This document shows, in pieces, positions 34,922 to 44,497 of a stretch of 64,000 nucleotides of DNA. Location of the stretch: assembly GCA_016716085.1 (NCBI GenBank), contig JADJWY010000009.1, positions 372,001 through 436,000 on the forward strand. The letters run 5' to 3'. The stretch's first letter is position 1. Each line of letters begins with the position of its first letter. Source of the DNA: Hahellaceae bacterium (GTDB lineage: Bacteria; Pseudomonadota; Gammaproteobacteria; Pseudomonadales; Oleiphilaceae). The notes beneath the pieces are model-generated. The model was not told the DNA's origin and made no database searches. It saw nothing but the letters and a program-made list of their open reading frames with translations. A program made the position numbers and the translations under genes.

Positions 34922-35833
34922 TTACCCCAAGCGTTTCGCCTCGGATGGGCCCTCGGCTTCCGGCCAGCAATCCCGGAGCAGTCTCAGAAAGGCCTGAATG
35001 TTTTGCTCCTGGCGCCGATTTGCCTGGGTGGCCACGCTCAGGCTGATGTCGGGAACCTTGCCCGGCCAGCGCACGCCCCAGCCCTCTGCAACCGCGCGGT
35101 CTGCATCGTCCCCCCGCATCAATGCGATGCCGGACTCTGCCTTGACCAGGGTGCGAATCGCCTCCTCGTTATCGACAAAGACCACTTTTTCAGGTTGTTC
35201 ACTCATGCCCGCAAAGAGCCTTTCGCTGATGACGAAGAATGGGCAGCGTCGCGTCGAATAGACCCAGGGCATGCGGCACAGGCGGGATAAATCTGCAGAG
35301 CGAATCTGTTCAGCCCAGCTGGCTGGGGCGATCAGAGCCATTTCAATCTCGGAAAGTGCTTCTACAGACAGGTCCGCAAAATTACAGGGACCGAAGAAAA
35401 AACCCGCATCCAGTTTGCCGCGACGGAGATCCTGCAGAATGTCGGCAGACATACTGCTCATAAAGCTTAACTGCAACTGAGGATAGGCTTCCCGGCTGTC
35501 CCGCAGCAGTTGGTCCAGTCTCAAAAAGGAAAAGTCTGAGTTGATGCCGATGTTAAGCTCGCCCATTAAGGTGCCCTGCAGGGCACGGGCCTGGTTAACC
35601 AATTGCTTGGCACTGTCGAGAATGGCGAGTGCTTGAGGCAACAAGCGCTCGCCCGCAGGCGTCAGACGCATTCCTTTGGGCGTCCGCTCAAACAGCGGAA
35701 GCCCCAGTGTGTCCTCCAGTGCCTTCAGTTGAGCACTCACCGCTGGCTGGCTGGTGAACAGACGCTCGGCTGCGCGTGTAAGGTGTTGTTCTTCCGCCAC
35801 CGCGACGAAGGTTTTTAGCTGTGTCAGATCCAT
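34922..35833 (-). CDS. LysR-family transcriptional regulator
   Basis: 303 residues. The N-terminal helix-turn-helix is standard (LKTFVAVAEEQHLTRAAERL, SQPAVSAQLKALEDTLG, LFERTPKGM), followed by a LysR substrate-binding domain with GELNIGINSD as the inter-domain strand. It is convergent with the FKBP gene and divergent from the DUF1127 gene, so the 35834-35990 spacer is probably its regulatory region. Target genes cannot be deduced. Confidence 0.92.
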   Translation of the reverse strand: MDLTQLKTFVAVAEEQHLTRAAERLFTSQPAVSAQLKALEDTLGLPLFERTPKGMRLTPAGERLLPQALAILDSAKQLVNQARALQGTLMGELNIGINSDFSFLRLDQLLRDSREAYPQLQLSFMSSMSADILQDLRRGKLDAGFFFGPCNFADLSVEALSEIEMALIAPASWAEQIRSADLSRLCRMPWVYSTRRCPFFVISERLFAGMSEQPEKVVFVDNEEAIRTLVKAESGIALMRGDDADRAVAEGWGVRWPGKVPDISLSVATQANRRQEQNIQAFLRLLRDCWPEAEGPSEAKRLG

Positions 35834-35990
35834 GAAGTGCTCCTTGAGGCGAGTATTGTTCTATTGAAGCGGAGTCTGCAGGTGAATGCCATCGTGATTT
35901 TGGATCATGGCTATCCAAAACGACGATTGGATCGAAACGTCAAATCCGAATCAAATGAGCCCGAATCATTCAACTCTGAGGAGCGGGCTT

Positions 35991-36149
35991 ATGAAACTCA
36001 CGCAAATACGCGCCACTTTGCAGGTGTATCGGCAGCGGGTGCAACAGCGTCTCTGGCTGGCGGAAATGGACGAGCGTCAACTCCGGGACATCGGCGTGAG
36101 CCTCTGGGAGGCTCAACAGGAAATTCGTAAGCCGTTCTGGAAGGCTTGA
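35991..36149 (+). CDS. DUF1127 small protein (YjiS-like)
   Basis: 52 residues starting at 35991 with GAGGAG seven to twelve bases upstream. The C-terminal DUF1127 motif is clear: LAEMDERQLRDIGVSLWEA. The basic, helical form fits the family; short DUF1127 proteins of other bacteria affect small-RNA turnover, phosphate stress or motility. A longer frame from 35907 exists but lacks a ribosome-binding site. It lies divergent from the LysR gene, which may regulate it. Confidence 0.85.
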   Translation: MKLTQIRATLQVYRQRVQQRLWLAEMDERQLRDIGVSLWEAQQEIRKPFWKA

Positions 36150-36175
36150 TGTTCAATCCGGGCAGCTGACTCAGG

Positions 36176-36973
36176 TCAGGGCGTTGCCGCAAACCGCTCG
36201 CTGAAAAAATCATTCATCGCGCGGAACGCTCGGACTGCACTTTGTGGATTGTACTCCGCCTGGCCTTTAGCGGTGGCATATTTATCGGTGAACGAATGTA
36301 CGGTGCCGCCGTAGCTGACCAATTGCCAGTCCACCTTAGCGGTTCGCATTTCAGATTCAAACCCTTGAACCTGTTCGGCGGGGACATAAGGGTCATCGGC
36401 TCCGTGCAACACTAGCAGTGAGGTTTTGATGTTCTGGGCATCTGCCGGATTGGGTGTATCCAGATTGCCATGGAAGGACACCACGCCGGACAGAGGCTCA
36501 CCACTTCGCGCCAGTTCCAATACCGTTCCGCCGCCAAAGCAGAAACCGATCGCACCCACCTGTTTGAGATTCATGCCGGTCGTGCTGGCATGTCCCGTGA
36601 GTTGGTCGAGTGCGGCCTTGGCCCGTTTACGCATCAGGGGGCGATCTGATCGCACAGCGGCGGCTGCTTTTCCAGCCTCATCGGCATCCTTTGGACGAAC
36701 GCTGGAGCCATACATGTCGGCCATGAAAACCACATAGCCGCTTTGGGCGATCTCGACCGCCTTTTCCAGGCTCTGGGGCGTGGGCCCCATCCAGTTGGGC
36801 ACCATTAACAGTCCGGGCAGGTTGGGCTTGGCTGTGTCATACACCAGAGTGCCCTCAAAGGGCTGGGCATCAATCTGGTAGGTCACCGTTTGGGTTTTGA
36901 TTTCGGCATGTACCGAGCTAGCCAGAGTGGTTGTCAAAAGCAGGGTGGCCAGGTTGGCGGTGGTGCGTAGCAT
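36176..36973 (-). CDS. Dienelactone hydrolase family protein, exported
   Basis: 265 residues with a signal peptide (LATLLLTTTLASSVHA). The alpha/beta-hydrolase fold shows the dienelactone hydrolase nucleophile motif GFCFGGG with catalytic Cys, a later Asp in HGADDPYVP, and His in GTVHSFTD. The family cleaves cyclic or linear esters; the DUF/YfeW-like exported members often have unknown natural substrates. It is 18 bases downstream of the dehalogenase gene and probably co-transcribed. Confidence 0.9.
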   Translation of the reverse strand: MLRTTANLATLLLTTTLASSVHAEIKTQTVTYQIDAQPFEGTLVYDTAKPNLPGLLMVPNWMGPTPQSLEKAVEIAQSGYVVFMADMYGSSVRPKDADEAGKAAAAVRSDRPLMRKRAKAALDQLTGHASTTGMNLKQVGAIGFCFGGGTVLELARSGEPLSGVVSFHGNLDTPNPADAQNIKTSLLVLHGADDPYVPAEQVQGFESEMRTAKVDWQLVSYGGTVHSFTDKYATAKGQAEYNPQSAVRAFRAMNDFFSERFAATP

Positions 36974-36991
36974 GAGAGTTCCTCCGTAGGG

Positions 36992-37885
36992 TCAATCGAT
37001 TGTTTTAAGGAGTTTGTTGATGGCCTGGGCAAATTCCGCGCCCGCGTCTTCCTGCAGGAAATGCCCGCCCTTCAGGGTGATATGCGGCTGATTGGCCGCA
37101 CCGGGAATACGTTCCTGAAGATAACGGTCTCCGCCACGGGTAATGGGGTCGCCGTTGCTGAAGGTTGTTAAAAAAGGCTTCTTCCAATGCTTGAGTACCC
37201 CCCAGGCTTTACGATTGGCGTCACTGGCCGGATCATCCGGCCGAACCGGAACCAGTCGGGGAAAGGCACGGGCTCCCGCCTTGAAGCGCGTTGATGGAAA
37301 GGGGGCGTCATACGCACGCCGCTCATCCCGGCTAAGCGATTTGAATGTACCGGCATCCACAATTCTGGAAATCGGAAACCAGGGGCTGAAGCGAGCAAAG
37401 TTTTTCCACAGATGAAAGGCTGCCGGAACCTTCTGATCCCCGGTTGGCAGCATCCCGTTGCCGACGACTATTGCCCGGAAGCGCGCTTCATTTTCTGCTG
37501 CCAGTCGCAATCCCAGCAGCGAACCCCAGTCCTGACACACCAGCGTAATCCGATCCAGATGTAGCGTATCGATAAACTGCTGAAGCCAGTCCATGTGACG
37601 TTGATAACTGTAATCCGACATCTCTCCGGGTTTATCCGATTTACCAAAACCGATCAGATCGGGTGCGATCACGCGATGCCCCGCCGCCACACAGATTGGA
37701 ATCATGTGGCGATAGAGATAGGACCAGGTTGGCTCACCATGCAGCATCAGGATCGGTGCAGCGTCTGGAGGGCCTTCATCTACATAGTGCATAAGAAGCC
37801 CGTTGACCTGAGCGTAGTGAGCCTCGAAGGGGTAATTGGGTAGGCGTTGAAATCGCTCTTCGGGCGTTCGTAGCAGGGTAGCCAT
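36992..37885 (-). CDS. Haloalkane dehalogenase
   Basis: 297 residues, alpha/beta-hydrolase. The oxyanion motif HGEPTW (49-54), nucleophile Asp119 followed by the halide-binding Trp120 (CQDWGS), and the base His in GGHFLQED match subfamily HLD-I (DhlA/DhmA). The start at 37885 has AGGA seven bases upstream; a longer frame from 37969 does not. Such enzymes hydrolyse carbon-halogen bonds of alkyl halides. It precedes the dienelactone hydrolase gene by 18 bases, hinting at a small catabolic operon. Other hydrolases share the fold, so substrate remains unproven. Confidence 0.88.
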   Translation of the reverse strand: MATLLRTPEERFQRLPNYPFEAHYAQVNGLLMHYVDEGPPDAAPILMLHGEPTWSYLYRHMIPICVAAGHRVIAPDLIGFGKSDKPGEMSDYSYQRHMDWLQQFIDTLHLDRITLVCQDWGSLLGLRLAAENEARFRAIVVGNGMLPTGDQKVPAAFHLWKNFARFSPWFPISRIVDAGTFKSLSRDERRAYDAPFPSTRFKAGARAFPRLVPVRPDDPASDANRKAWGVLKHWKKPFLTTFSNGDPITRGGDRYLQERIPGAANQPHITLKGGHFLQEDAGAEFAQAINKLLKTID

Positions 37886-37989
37886 GTCGAATCCTGTCGT
37901 TATAGTCGTGTGGATTAATGTTGTCGGGCTGTTGCTGTCCTTTATGTCGGGTCTGCTAGAATTATGCAACTATAAAAAAAGGCCAGGCT

Positions 37990-40900
37990 ATGAACGCAGA
38001 CGTATCTGCTCCTGAGACACCGACAGCAACCCCCCGACTGATCGTCGCAATCGGCGCCTCAGCGGGAGGCTTACGCCCGATACGCGAGTTTATCCAGCAG
38101 ATTCCGCCGGGCCTGGGCTGCGCCTACATCGTAATGCAGCACCTGGACCCAAATCGGGAGAGTCGCATGCCGGAACTGGCGGCCGCCTGGACGCGGCTCC
38201 CGGTGGTGGAAGCCATGCACCTAATGGTGATTCGTCCAGATGTCGTGTATCTGATCCCGGCGGGGGTACTGGCAACGATTAAGAGCGATCGTCTTTTTCT
38301 GGTGCCCACCGACCGTAAAGGTCGTAACCTGGCCCCGATTACAGAGCTTCTGCTCTCACTGGCTGATTCGCTTGGCAAACGTGCGGTGGGAGTGATTCTC
38401 TCGGGAGCGGGAAGTGACGGGGCCCATGGGATTAAAGCCATTCATGAGGCTGGGGGGCTGACCCTGGTGCAGGAGCCGACCGCGGCACGTTTCAGCAGCA
38501 TGCCGGATGCGGCGATTGCGACCGGGTGTGTATCGCGGGTTGCAGCGGCTGAAGCCATGCCTCATGTCATTCAGGCACATCTGCAATACCAAGGGGCAGC
38601 CTCTTCTGGTTCGATGGATGTGCCGGATGAAAGCGAAGGGCGTGAGCCGGTATCCAATGTATTGGCAGAGATCGTTGCGCTTGTTAGCGAGGCCAGTGGC
38701 AACGATTTCACCGGCTATAAGGTCACGACGGTGGGCCGCCGCGTCGATCGACGGGTGGGGCTACGGAACGTGGGGGATTATGCCCACTACCTGGAATTAT
38801 TGCGCCAGGAGCCACAGGAGGCCCTGAGGTTGGCCGAAGATATGCTGATTGGCGTAACCAGCTTTTATCGCGACCCACAAGCCTTTGACTGCTTCAGGGA
38901 ACAGGTCGTGCCTAAGCTCTTTGATAAAGAGGTTGCCGGAGAGCCGCTTCGGGTCTGGGTGGCCGGGTGTGCCACGGGTGAAGAAGCCTATACGATCGCC
39001 GCTATTTTGCATCATTACAAGCAGCAGGCGGGAAAAACCAACGCGATCCAGATTTTTGCCAGTGATATTGATGTGTCGGCACTGGAGTGCGCACGCAGCG
39101 GGGTCTACGGAGTGGAAGCACTTCAGCGATTGCCGGAAGCCCTTAGGGAGAGTGCGTTTGCGCGTCAGCAGGAACTCTACCGTGTGCGTAAAGACGTGCG
39201 TGATACGCTGGTTTTTGCCATTCATAATCTGGTTTCCGACCCTCCTTCTCGCGCATTGATCTGGTCGTTTGCCGCAATGTCCTGATCTACCTGGATCAGC
39301 AGGCGCAGCAAGACGTCATGCAGGTCTTTGCCAGTGCCCTCAAGCCCGGTGGTTATTTGTTTCTGGGTGGGTCCGAGGCAATCGCGGCGAATCTGCAGGG
39401 GCAGTTTGAGGTGGTCTCAAAGCCCTGGCGCCTGTTCAGAAGTATTCCCGGCGCCCAGCCTTTGTATGCGCGTGGGGTCGCATTTGGCCGCAGTGGCGGC
39501 ATTTTAAGAGGGATTCATCGTGAAGCGAATGAGCCTTTTCAGGCCCGCAGCGCCACGCAGGATCGGAAGTTGCGGCAGGTCCTCGAGCGATATGGGCCGG
39601 CGCAGGTGATTCTATCGGGAAAGGCCGACATTCTGTATTCCTGTGGCGAGACCAATCGTTATCTCGAAATGCCCGCTGGCCGTCCGGTATTTGATCTCTT
39701 CTCTTTGCTTTTACCCCAGTTGAGACCGCTGGTACGCACCCTGTTCAATCAGGTTCAGGATCAGCAGCAAGCCTTGCTGGGATACAGTCGCCTGCTCGAT
39801 GAAAATGCGCCGGTCAGAGTTGCCATCAGGCCCGTCAATGAACCGGGTGGCGAGGCTTTTTACGTGCTTTCCCTGGAGCAGGAGATTGGCAAAGAGTTAC
39901 AGCCTGCAACCACCGGAGCCGGCGAGAGCTGGGCCGTTGAGCAGCTAGAGCAGGAGCTGCAGCTCACCCGCGAAGACCTGAATCAGACGATTGAAAAACT
40001 CTCATTATCAAATGAAGAGCTTAAGGCCGTGAATGAGGAGTTCATGGCCATGAATGAGGAGCTGCAGTCAGCGAACGAAGAGCTGGAGAGTTCCAAGGAA
40101 GAGTTGCAGTCCCTCAACGAAGAGCTTCAAACCACCAATGTCACCCTGGATGCCAAGGTGCTGGAGCTGGAGAAGGTCAACGATGATCTCAGTAACCTGT
40201 TTAGCACGACGGATCTGGCGACCTTGTTTCTCGACACTCAGCTCAAGCTCAAGCGTTTTACCCCGGCATCGCGGCGCATTCTCGCCCTGATTGAAAGTGA
40301 TATTGGCCGCCCCTTGACCGATATTGCCAATGAGCTCGTTGGGCATGACATCCTGGAGGGGGCCCAAGAGGCCATGTTGACGGGAAGCCCCTTAGAATTT
40401 GATGTACAGGACCGACGAGGTAGCTGGTATATCAAACGGGTTCTGCCCTATCGCAAAGTAGATCAGTGTGTTGACGGAATCGTGCTGACCTTTTCAGATG
40501 TAACCGCTTTGCGCCGTACACGCGACAAGGCCGAGGCGCTGGCGGCCCGGCTGCAGAAGCAGGCTCAGCTGCTGGATCTTCCGCTGGTGTTCGCCAGGGA
40601 TCTGGAGGATCGCATCATTTTCTGGAATCAGGGGGCTCAGCAACTCTATGGCTGGTCGGCGGAAGAAGCCATGGGACAGGTTTCGCACACCTTTCTGAAG
40701 ACCCAATTTCCGGAACCCCTCAAGGAGATACGCAACGTCATGGCGGAGCGTCATCGCTGGCAGGGTGAGCTGATCCACCAGACTAAAAGCGGCCAGGCCA
40801 TCGCCGTCAATAGCCAGTGGGTGCTGGCGCTGGACGGCAAAGGGCAACCCTGGGCCACGGTGGAGGTGAACACGGATATCAGCGAGCGAAAGGTGTTCGA

Positions 40901-42224
40901 GGACAAGCTCGAATTCCTGCTCCATCATGATCCGCTCACCCAATTACCCAACCAGGTCGTACTGAACAGTAAGCTTGCGGCAGCACTCCGGTCCGCAGCG
41001 CTCGCGAATACCAGGGTCGCGCTGGTTTTTCTGGACCTGGATCGTTTCAAAACGATCAATGATTCGCTGGGCCATGAAATGGGCAATCAGTTACTGATAG
41101 CAGTCGCGCAGCGTATTGCATCTCAGCTTCATGGCGGTTGCACGCTGACCCGGTTCGGGGGCGACGAGTTTGCCATCGTTGTTGAAGGTTTCAAGGATTT
41201 GAATCGCCTGACCCATTTGGCCTGCACCTTGCTTGACTCGCTGAAGAAACCCTTTGATATCGACGGGCACGAGCTCTATGCCGGCGCCAGTCTGGGCATC
41301 AGCCTGTTCCCGGATGATAGCCGTAATCAGGAGGAATTGATTCGTTACTCTGATTCTGCGCTCAATCTGGCCAAGGAAGAGGGGCGAGGGCAATATAAGT
41401 TTTTTATGCCGGAACTGAATCGAAAAGCCCATCGGGCGTTGACGATAGAAACACGCTTACGCAAGGCACTGGAAAACCAGGAGCTGACACTGGTGTTTCA
41501 GCCGCAGGTCAGTTCGGTCGATGGGCACATCCTCGGTGCCGAAGCCTTGGTTCGTTGGCATAACCCTGAGTTGGGGCAGGTGTCTCCGGGCGAGTTTATT
41601 CCCATCGCGGAAGAAAGCGGGATCATTATCGAGCTGGGCAACTGGGTATTTGAAGAAGTTTTTCGCCTGATGCAATGCTGGCAGGAAAAGGCATTTCCAG
41701 CCGTTCGCATTTCGCTGAATATTTCGCCGGTTCAATTTCGTCAGCCGGCTTTCCTGGAGTTGATCAAACAACGGATGGCTGAGGCTCAATTCCCGGCCTC
41801 AATGATTGAGTTGGAGTTGACCGAGCGGGTGCTGGTGGGGTCGCCGGAACAGGCGATTGAGTGTTTCGGTCAGTTGCAGCGACTTGGCTTGCGACTGGCT
41901 TTTGATGATTTTGGCACGGGGTATTGCTCTCTGCAGTACCTGCGCCATCTGCGCCTTTCACATCTGAAAGTGGCGCGTGAATTCATCCCCTTTGATAAAA
42001 CGGATCTGGATAATATTGCCATTGCCCGCTCGATCATTTCGCTGGCCAAGTCCCTGGAGATTGATTGCACCGTCGAGGGGGTGGAAAGTGAGGCGCAGCT
42101 GGCGTTTTTTGAAGCCTATGGCGAACTGGCGATCCAGGGCTTCCTGTTCAGCCGTCCCTTACCATTGGCAGAATTAGAAACGCTCCTGCGTGCGGGAGAG
42201 CCCCTACAGCCGCGCAAGCGATAG
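37990..42224 (+). CDS. CheB-CheR-PAS-GGDEF-EAL fusion protein (one-base frameshift near 39246)
   Basis: As given, one frame runs 37990-39285 and the next 39318-42224. One T missing from the T-run at 39246-39247 turns DPPFSRIDLVVCRNVLIYLD into a terminated frame; restoring it gives 1411 residues. Domains in order: CheB methylesterase (GASAGG nucleophile Ser, VMQHLDP, GAGSDGAHG Asp), CheR methyltransferase (GVTSFYRD, VAGCATGEEAYT SAM loop), a long coiled coil of EEL repeats, PAS domains (about 700-960), GGDEF (RFGGDEFAIVV, no RxxD inhibition site), and EAL (EALVRW, DDFGTGYCS, ExVE-like VEGVE). This fusion class joins chemoreceptor-type methylation to c-di-GMP turnover. The break could be a sequencing error. 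Confidence 0.9.
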
Positions 42225-42345
42225 CCCTCAGGAGGGCGATTGAAGATACGAAATTCAACGCATTGTTACTCAAGTCGTTCAGGTTCGCCGTCGATATAAG
42301 GGGTATGAGTGGTTCCGGTGCCTAAGCGCACCCCGGAGTGGTAAT

Positions 42346-42504
42346 ATGCAGAGCGTCATGCCCCGTTGCGATGTCCTTAAACAGATTTACCAGCGCAAAT
42401 GCCGTCGGCTTGCGGCCATGGCGGCCACACCCGCCAACCTGCGTTACTGGGTTTTGGCGGCTGAAATCGATGCCATGCGCCAGGCCTTGGAGGGTTGTCG
42501 CTAG
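42346..42504 (+). CDS. Short basic protein, unrecognised
   Basis: A 52-codon frame with GGAG nine bases before its ATG, which makes it more credible than a random short frame. It is rich in Arg, Ala and Cys (LKQIYQRKCRRLAAMAA, LRYWVLAAEIDAMRQALEGC) and predicted helical. Family unknown. It lies between the CheB/CheR gene and the TetR gene. Confidence 0.45.
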   Translation: MQSVMPRCDVLKQIYQRKCRRLAAMAATPANLRYWVLAAEIDAMRQALEGCR

Positions 42505-42579
42505 GATGCCATCACGGCGGGATTCTGCTAAATTGGCGTCTTTTTACGCAGCGCTGACTGCCCCGATCACGAGACTGCC

Positions 42580-43266
42580 ATGGCCCGACCCAAACCTGAC
42601 CCTGAACAGGTCTTTCCCGAGATTCTCTCGACCGCGATTGAGCTGATTCGTGAACAGGGCTTCGAACGGCTGACCATGAAAGCACTGGCACTGGCTTGCG
42701 GCATGTCAGTCGGCAAGCTCTACCATTTCGTTCCCAGCAAAGACGCACTGTTCCTGCACCTGGAAATTGATTACTTCGATCGCCTGACCGACCAGCTTGA
42801 ACGGGCGATCAGGACATGCCTTATATCCGCTGTTGAGGATAACGTGTCGGCAAGGACGCAATTTACAGCGGTCATCAGAGGTTACTTCGACTTTGCCATC
42901 GCTAATCTGGACCTCTACAAACTGGTCACGAGTCCACCTAAAGTCTTCAGTCACTATCGGGGCACCGAGAGTGAGCAATTGGCTCAACGCGAATTGCTGG
43001 CAGCGTTGCGCACGATTGACTACTGTCGGGAGCGTTACCGGCAGGCGCGGGAGGAAGCCGGCCTGGTCTCTGACGAACGCGAGATACAGGCTGATTTTCT
43101 AATGTGTATCAATGGGCTGCATGGGCTGATCCTACTCAGTCAATCCAGTGCATGGCCGTATATCGCAGCGTCGCCCTCAGATGTTGTGCGGCAGGAGGGT
43201 GCACCTGCGTCGGCGAGCGACCGGGTTGATCAACAGTTGGAAAGACTGATTGCTACCTTGCTCTGA
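42580..43266 (+). CDS. TetR-family regulator of the MBL/SDR operon
   Basis: 228 residues with a TetR N-terminal HTH (TMKALALACGMSVGKLYHFV, then PSKDALFLHL). The C-terminal ligand domain is not of a named subgroup I recognise. It lies directly upstream of the metallo-beta-lactamase/SDR/epimerase operon, and a perfect palindrome (TGAAC GATG GTTCA, 43305-43318) sits in the promoter region between them. This supports autogenous or local repression. Ligand unknown, probably a lipid- or acyl-derived molecule given the neighbours. Confidence 0.9.
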   Translation: MARPKPDPEQVFPEILSTAIELIREQGFERLTMKALALACGMSVGKLYHFVPSKDALFLHLEIDYFDRLTDQLERAIRTCLISAVEDNVSARTQFTAVIRGYFDFAIANLDLYKLVTSPPKVFSHYRGTESEQLAQRELLAALRTIDYCRERYRQAREEAGLVSDEREIQADFLMCINGLHGLILLSQSSAWPYIAASPSDVVRQEGAPASASDRVDQQLERLIATLL

Positions 43267-43304
43267 ATGGCGTAGGCGGAAAAAGCAGCATTGACTTTTA
43301 TAAA

Positions 43305-43318
43305 TGAACGATGGTTCA
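43305..43318. promoter_or_regulatory. Palindromic candidate operator TGAAC-n4-GTTCA
   Basis: A perfect inverted repeat, TGAAC (43305-43309), GATG, GTTCA (43314-43318), lies between the TetR gene and the start of the MBL operon, 43 bases before the ATG. A TTGACT at 43291 may be the -35 box, placing the palindrome in the spacer, where a repressor would block RNA polymerase. Confidence 0.65.
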
Positions 43319-43360
43319 ATTATGTGTCAGGACAATAATAATTGCACATGAGACTTGCCC

Positions 43361-44497
43361 ATGACCCACGCCAACGGCATTACTGCCCCCGCGGCATCTC
43401 CCGCCATTCTTGAGCACTTGGGCATTAAGCCCATTGCCGGTTTGGATGAGGCCCGGCAACATATCCTGCCGACGGTAAGATTAGAGCAGTCCCGTCAAGC
43501 CGCGCTCACGTTTCGCGAGCGGATGCTGCAGGAGGACACTCCGGTGCGTTACTACCGCAGCGTCAACCTCATTCGGGCACCGTATCCCACCCGATACGGG
43601 CTACTCAATGCGAGTACGGTCAAGTCGCCCTTTATGCACATCCTGAATCGTTTGTTTGTGGTTCAGTTTGAGGCGGTCGATGGCATCAAGACCCTTCTGT
43701 TTTCCCCATCGGACTTTCGCGCCAATGCTGAAACCCCCTTTTTCAAACGATTGGCTACCCGCTATGGCGCCCTGTCGCCCCTGGTATCGTCATTCCTTGC
43801 TCCCGTAGAAAATACTGTTGAACAGGCACTGGCAACCTGCGGCATCCGGCCGGAAGAGGTGAACTATCTGTCCTATGACCATTTACACACCCAGGATATT
43901 CGCCGCTGGCTGGGGGATGGCACAACGCCAGGCTTTTTCCCGAATGCCCGACTCCTGGTCATGAAGCAGGAGTGGGACTCCACCACAGCATTACTGCCCC
44001 AGCAGAGGGAGTGGTATTGCCCGGATGGCATCAAAGGCGTGCCGATGGATCGTATTATACTGTTGGACGGCAGTGTCCAACTGGGCAAGGGCGTGGCACT
44101 GATTCGAACCCCCGGCCATACCGAAGGCAATCATTCGCTGGTTGCCCACACGCCCGACGGGCTTCTGGTTACAAGCGAAAATGGCGTTTCCGCCGACAGC
44201 TATGCACCGATGCACTCTGAAATCCCCGGTGTGCGTCGTTATGCCGAACAGACGGGTATGGAAGTCGTTATGAATGGCAACACGCTGGAAAATTCGTTGG
44301 ATCAATACATCTCCATGGTGGTGGAAAAAACAATTGCCGGACCAAGCCAGCGTGACGCCCGATTTTGCAACTTTGTCCCCTCATCGGAACTGACCCCCTA
44401 CTGGGGGTTTCCCGGCCTTAGTCCCACGTTTAGTTTTGGCGAGCTAAGTTACGGCGCGCCGGTTACCTCTCAGGGAGCGCAACGCCATGCTGGATAA
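43361..44497 (+). CDS. Metallo-beta-lactamase-fold hydrolase
   Basis: 378 residues. The MBL fold is indicated by YDHLHTQD (a variant of HxHxDH), a later RTPGHTEGNH (HTxGx metal ligand) and a C-terminal GISV/His strand pattern. The N-terminal 80 residues (ILEHLGIKPIAGLDEARQHI) form an extra region. The start at 43361 (MTHANG) has only weak upstream purines. The SDR gene begins 11 bases before its stop. Typically such proteins hydrolyse thioesters, lactones or peroxides; the SDR and epimerase neighbours suggest metabolism of a hydroxylated lipid or aldehyde. Confidence 0.85.
   Translation: MTHANGITAPAASPAILEHLGIKPIAGLDEARQHILPTVRLEQSRQAALTFRERMLQEDTPVRYYRSVNLIRAPYPTRYGLLNASTVKSPFMHILNRLFVVQFEAVDGIKTLLFSPSDFRANAETPFFKRLATRYGALSPLVSSFLAPVENTVEQALATCGIRPEEVNYLSYDHLHTQDIRRWLGDGTTPGFFPNARLLVMKQEWDSTTALLPQQREWYCPDGIKGVPMDRIILLDGSVQLGKGVALIRTPGHTEGNHSLVAHTPDGLLVTSENGVSADSYAPMHSEIPGVRRYAEQTGMEVVMNGNTLENSLDQYISMVVEKTIAGPSQRDARFCNFVPSSELTPYWGFPGLSPTFSFGELSYGAPVTSQGAQRHAG

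Noticed and set aside
42338..42646. 102-codon frame overlapping the TetR start
   Set aside because: It overlaps both the short GGAG-preceded gene and TetR in another frame, and its sequence is not protein-like.
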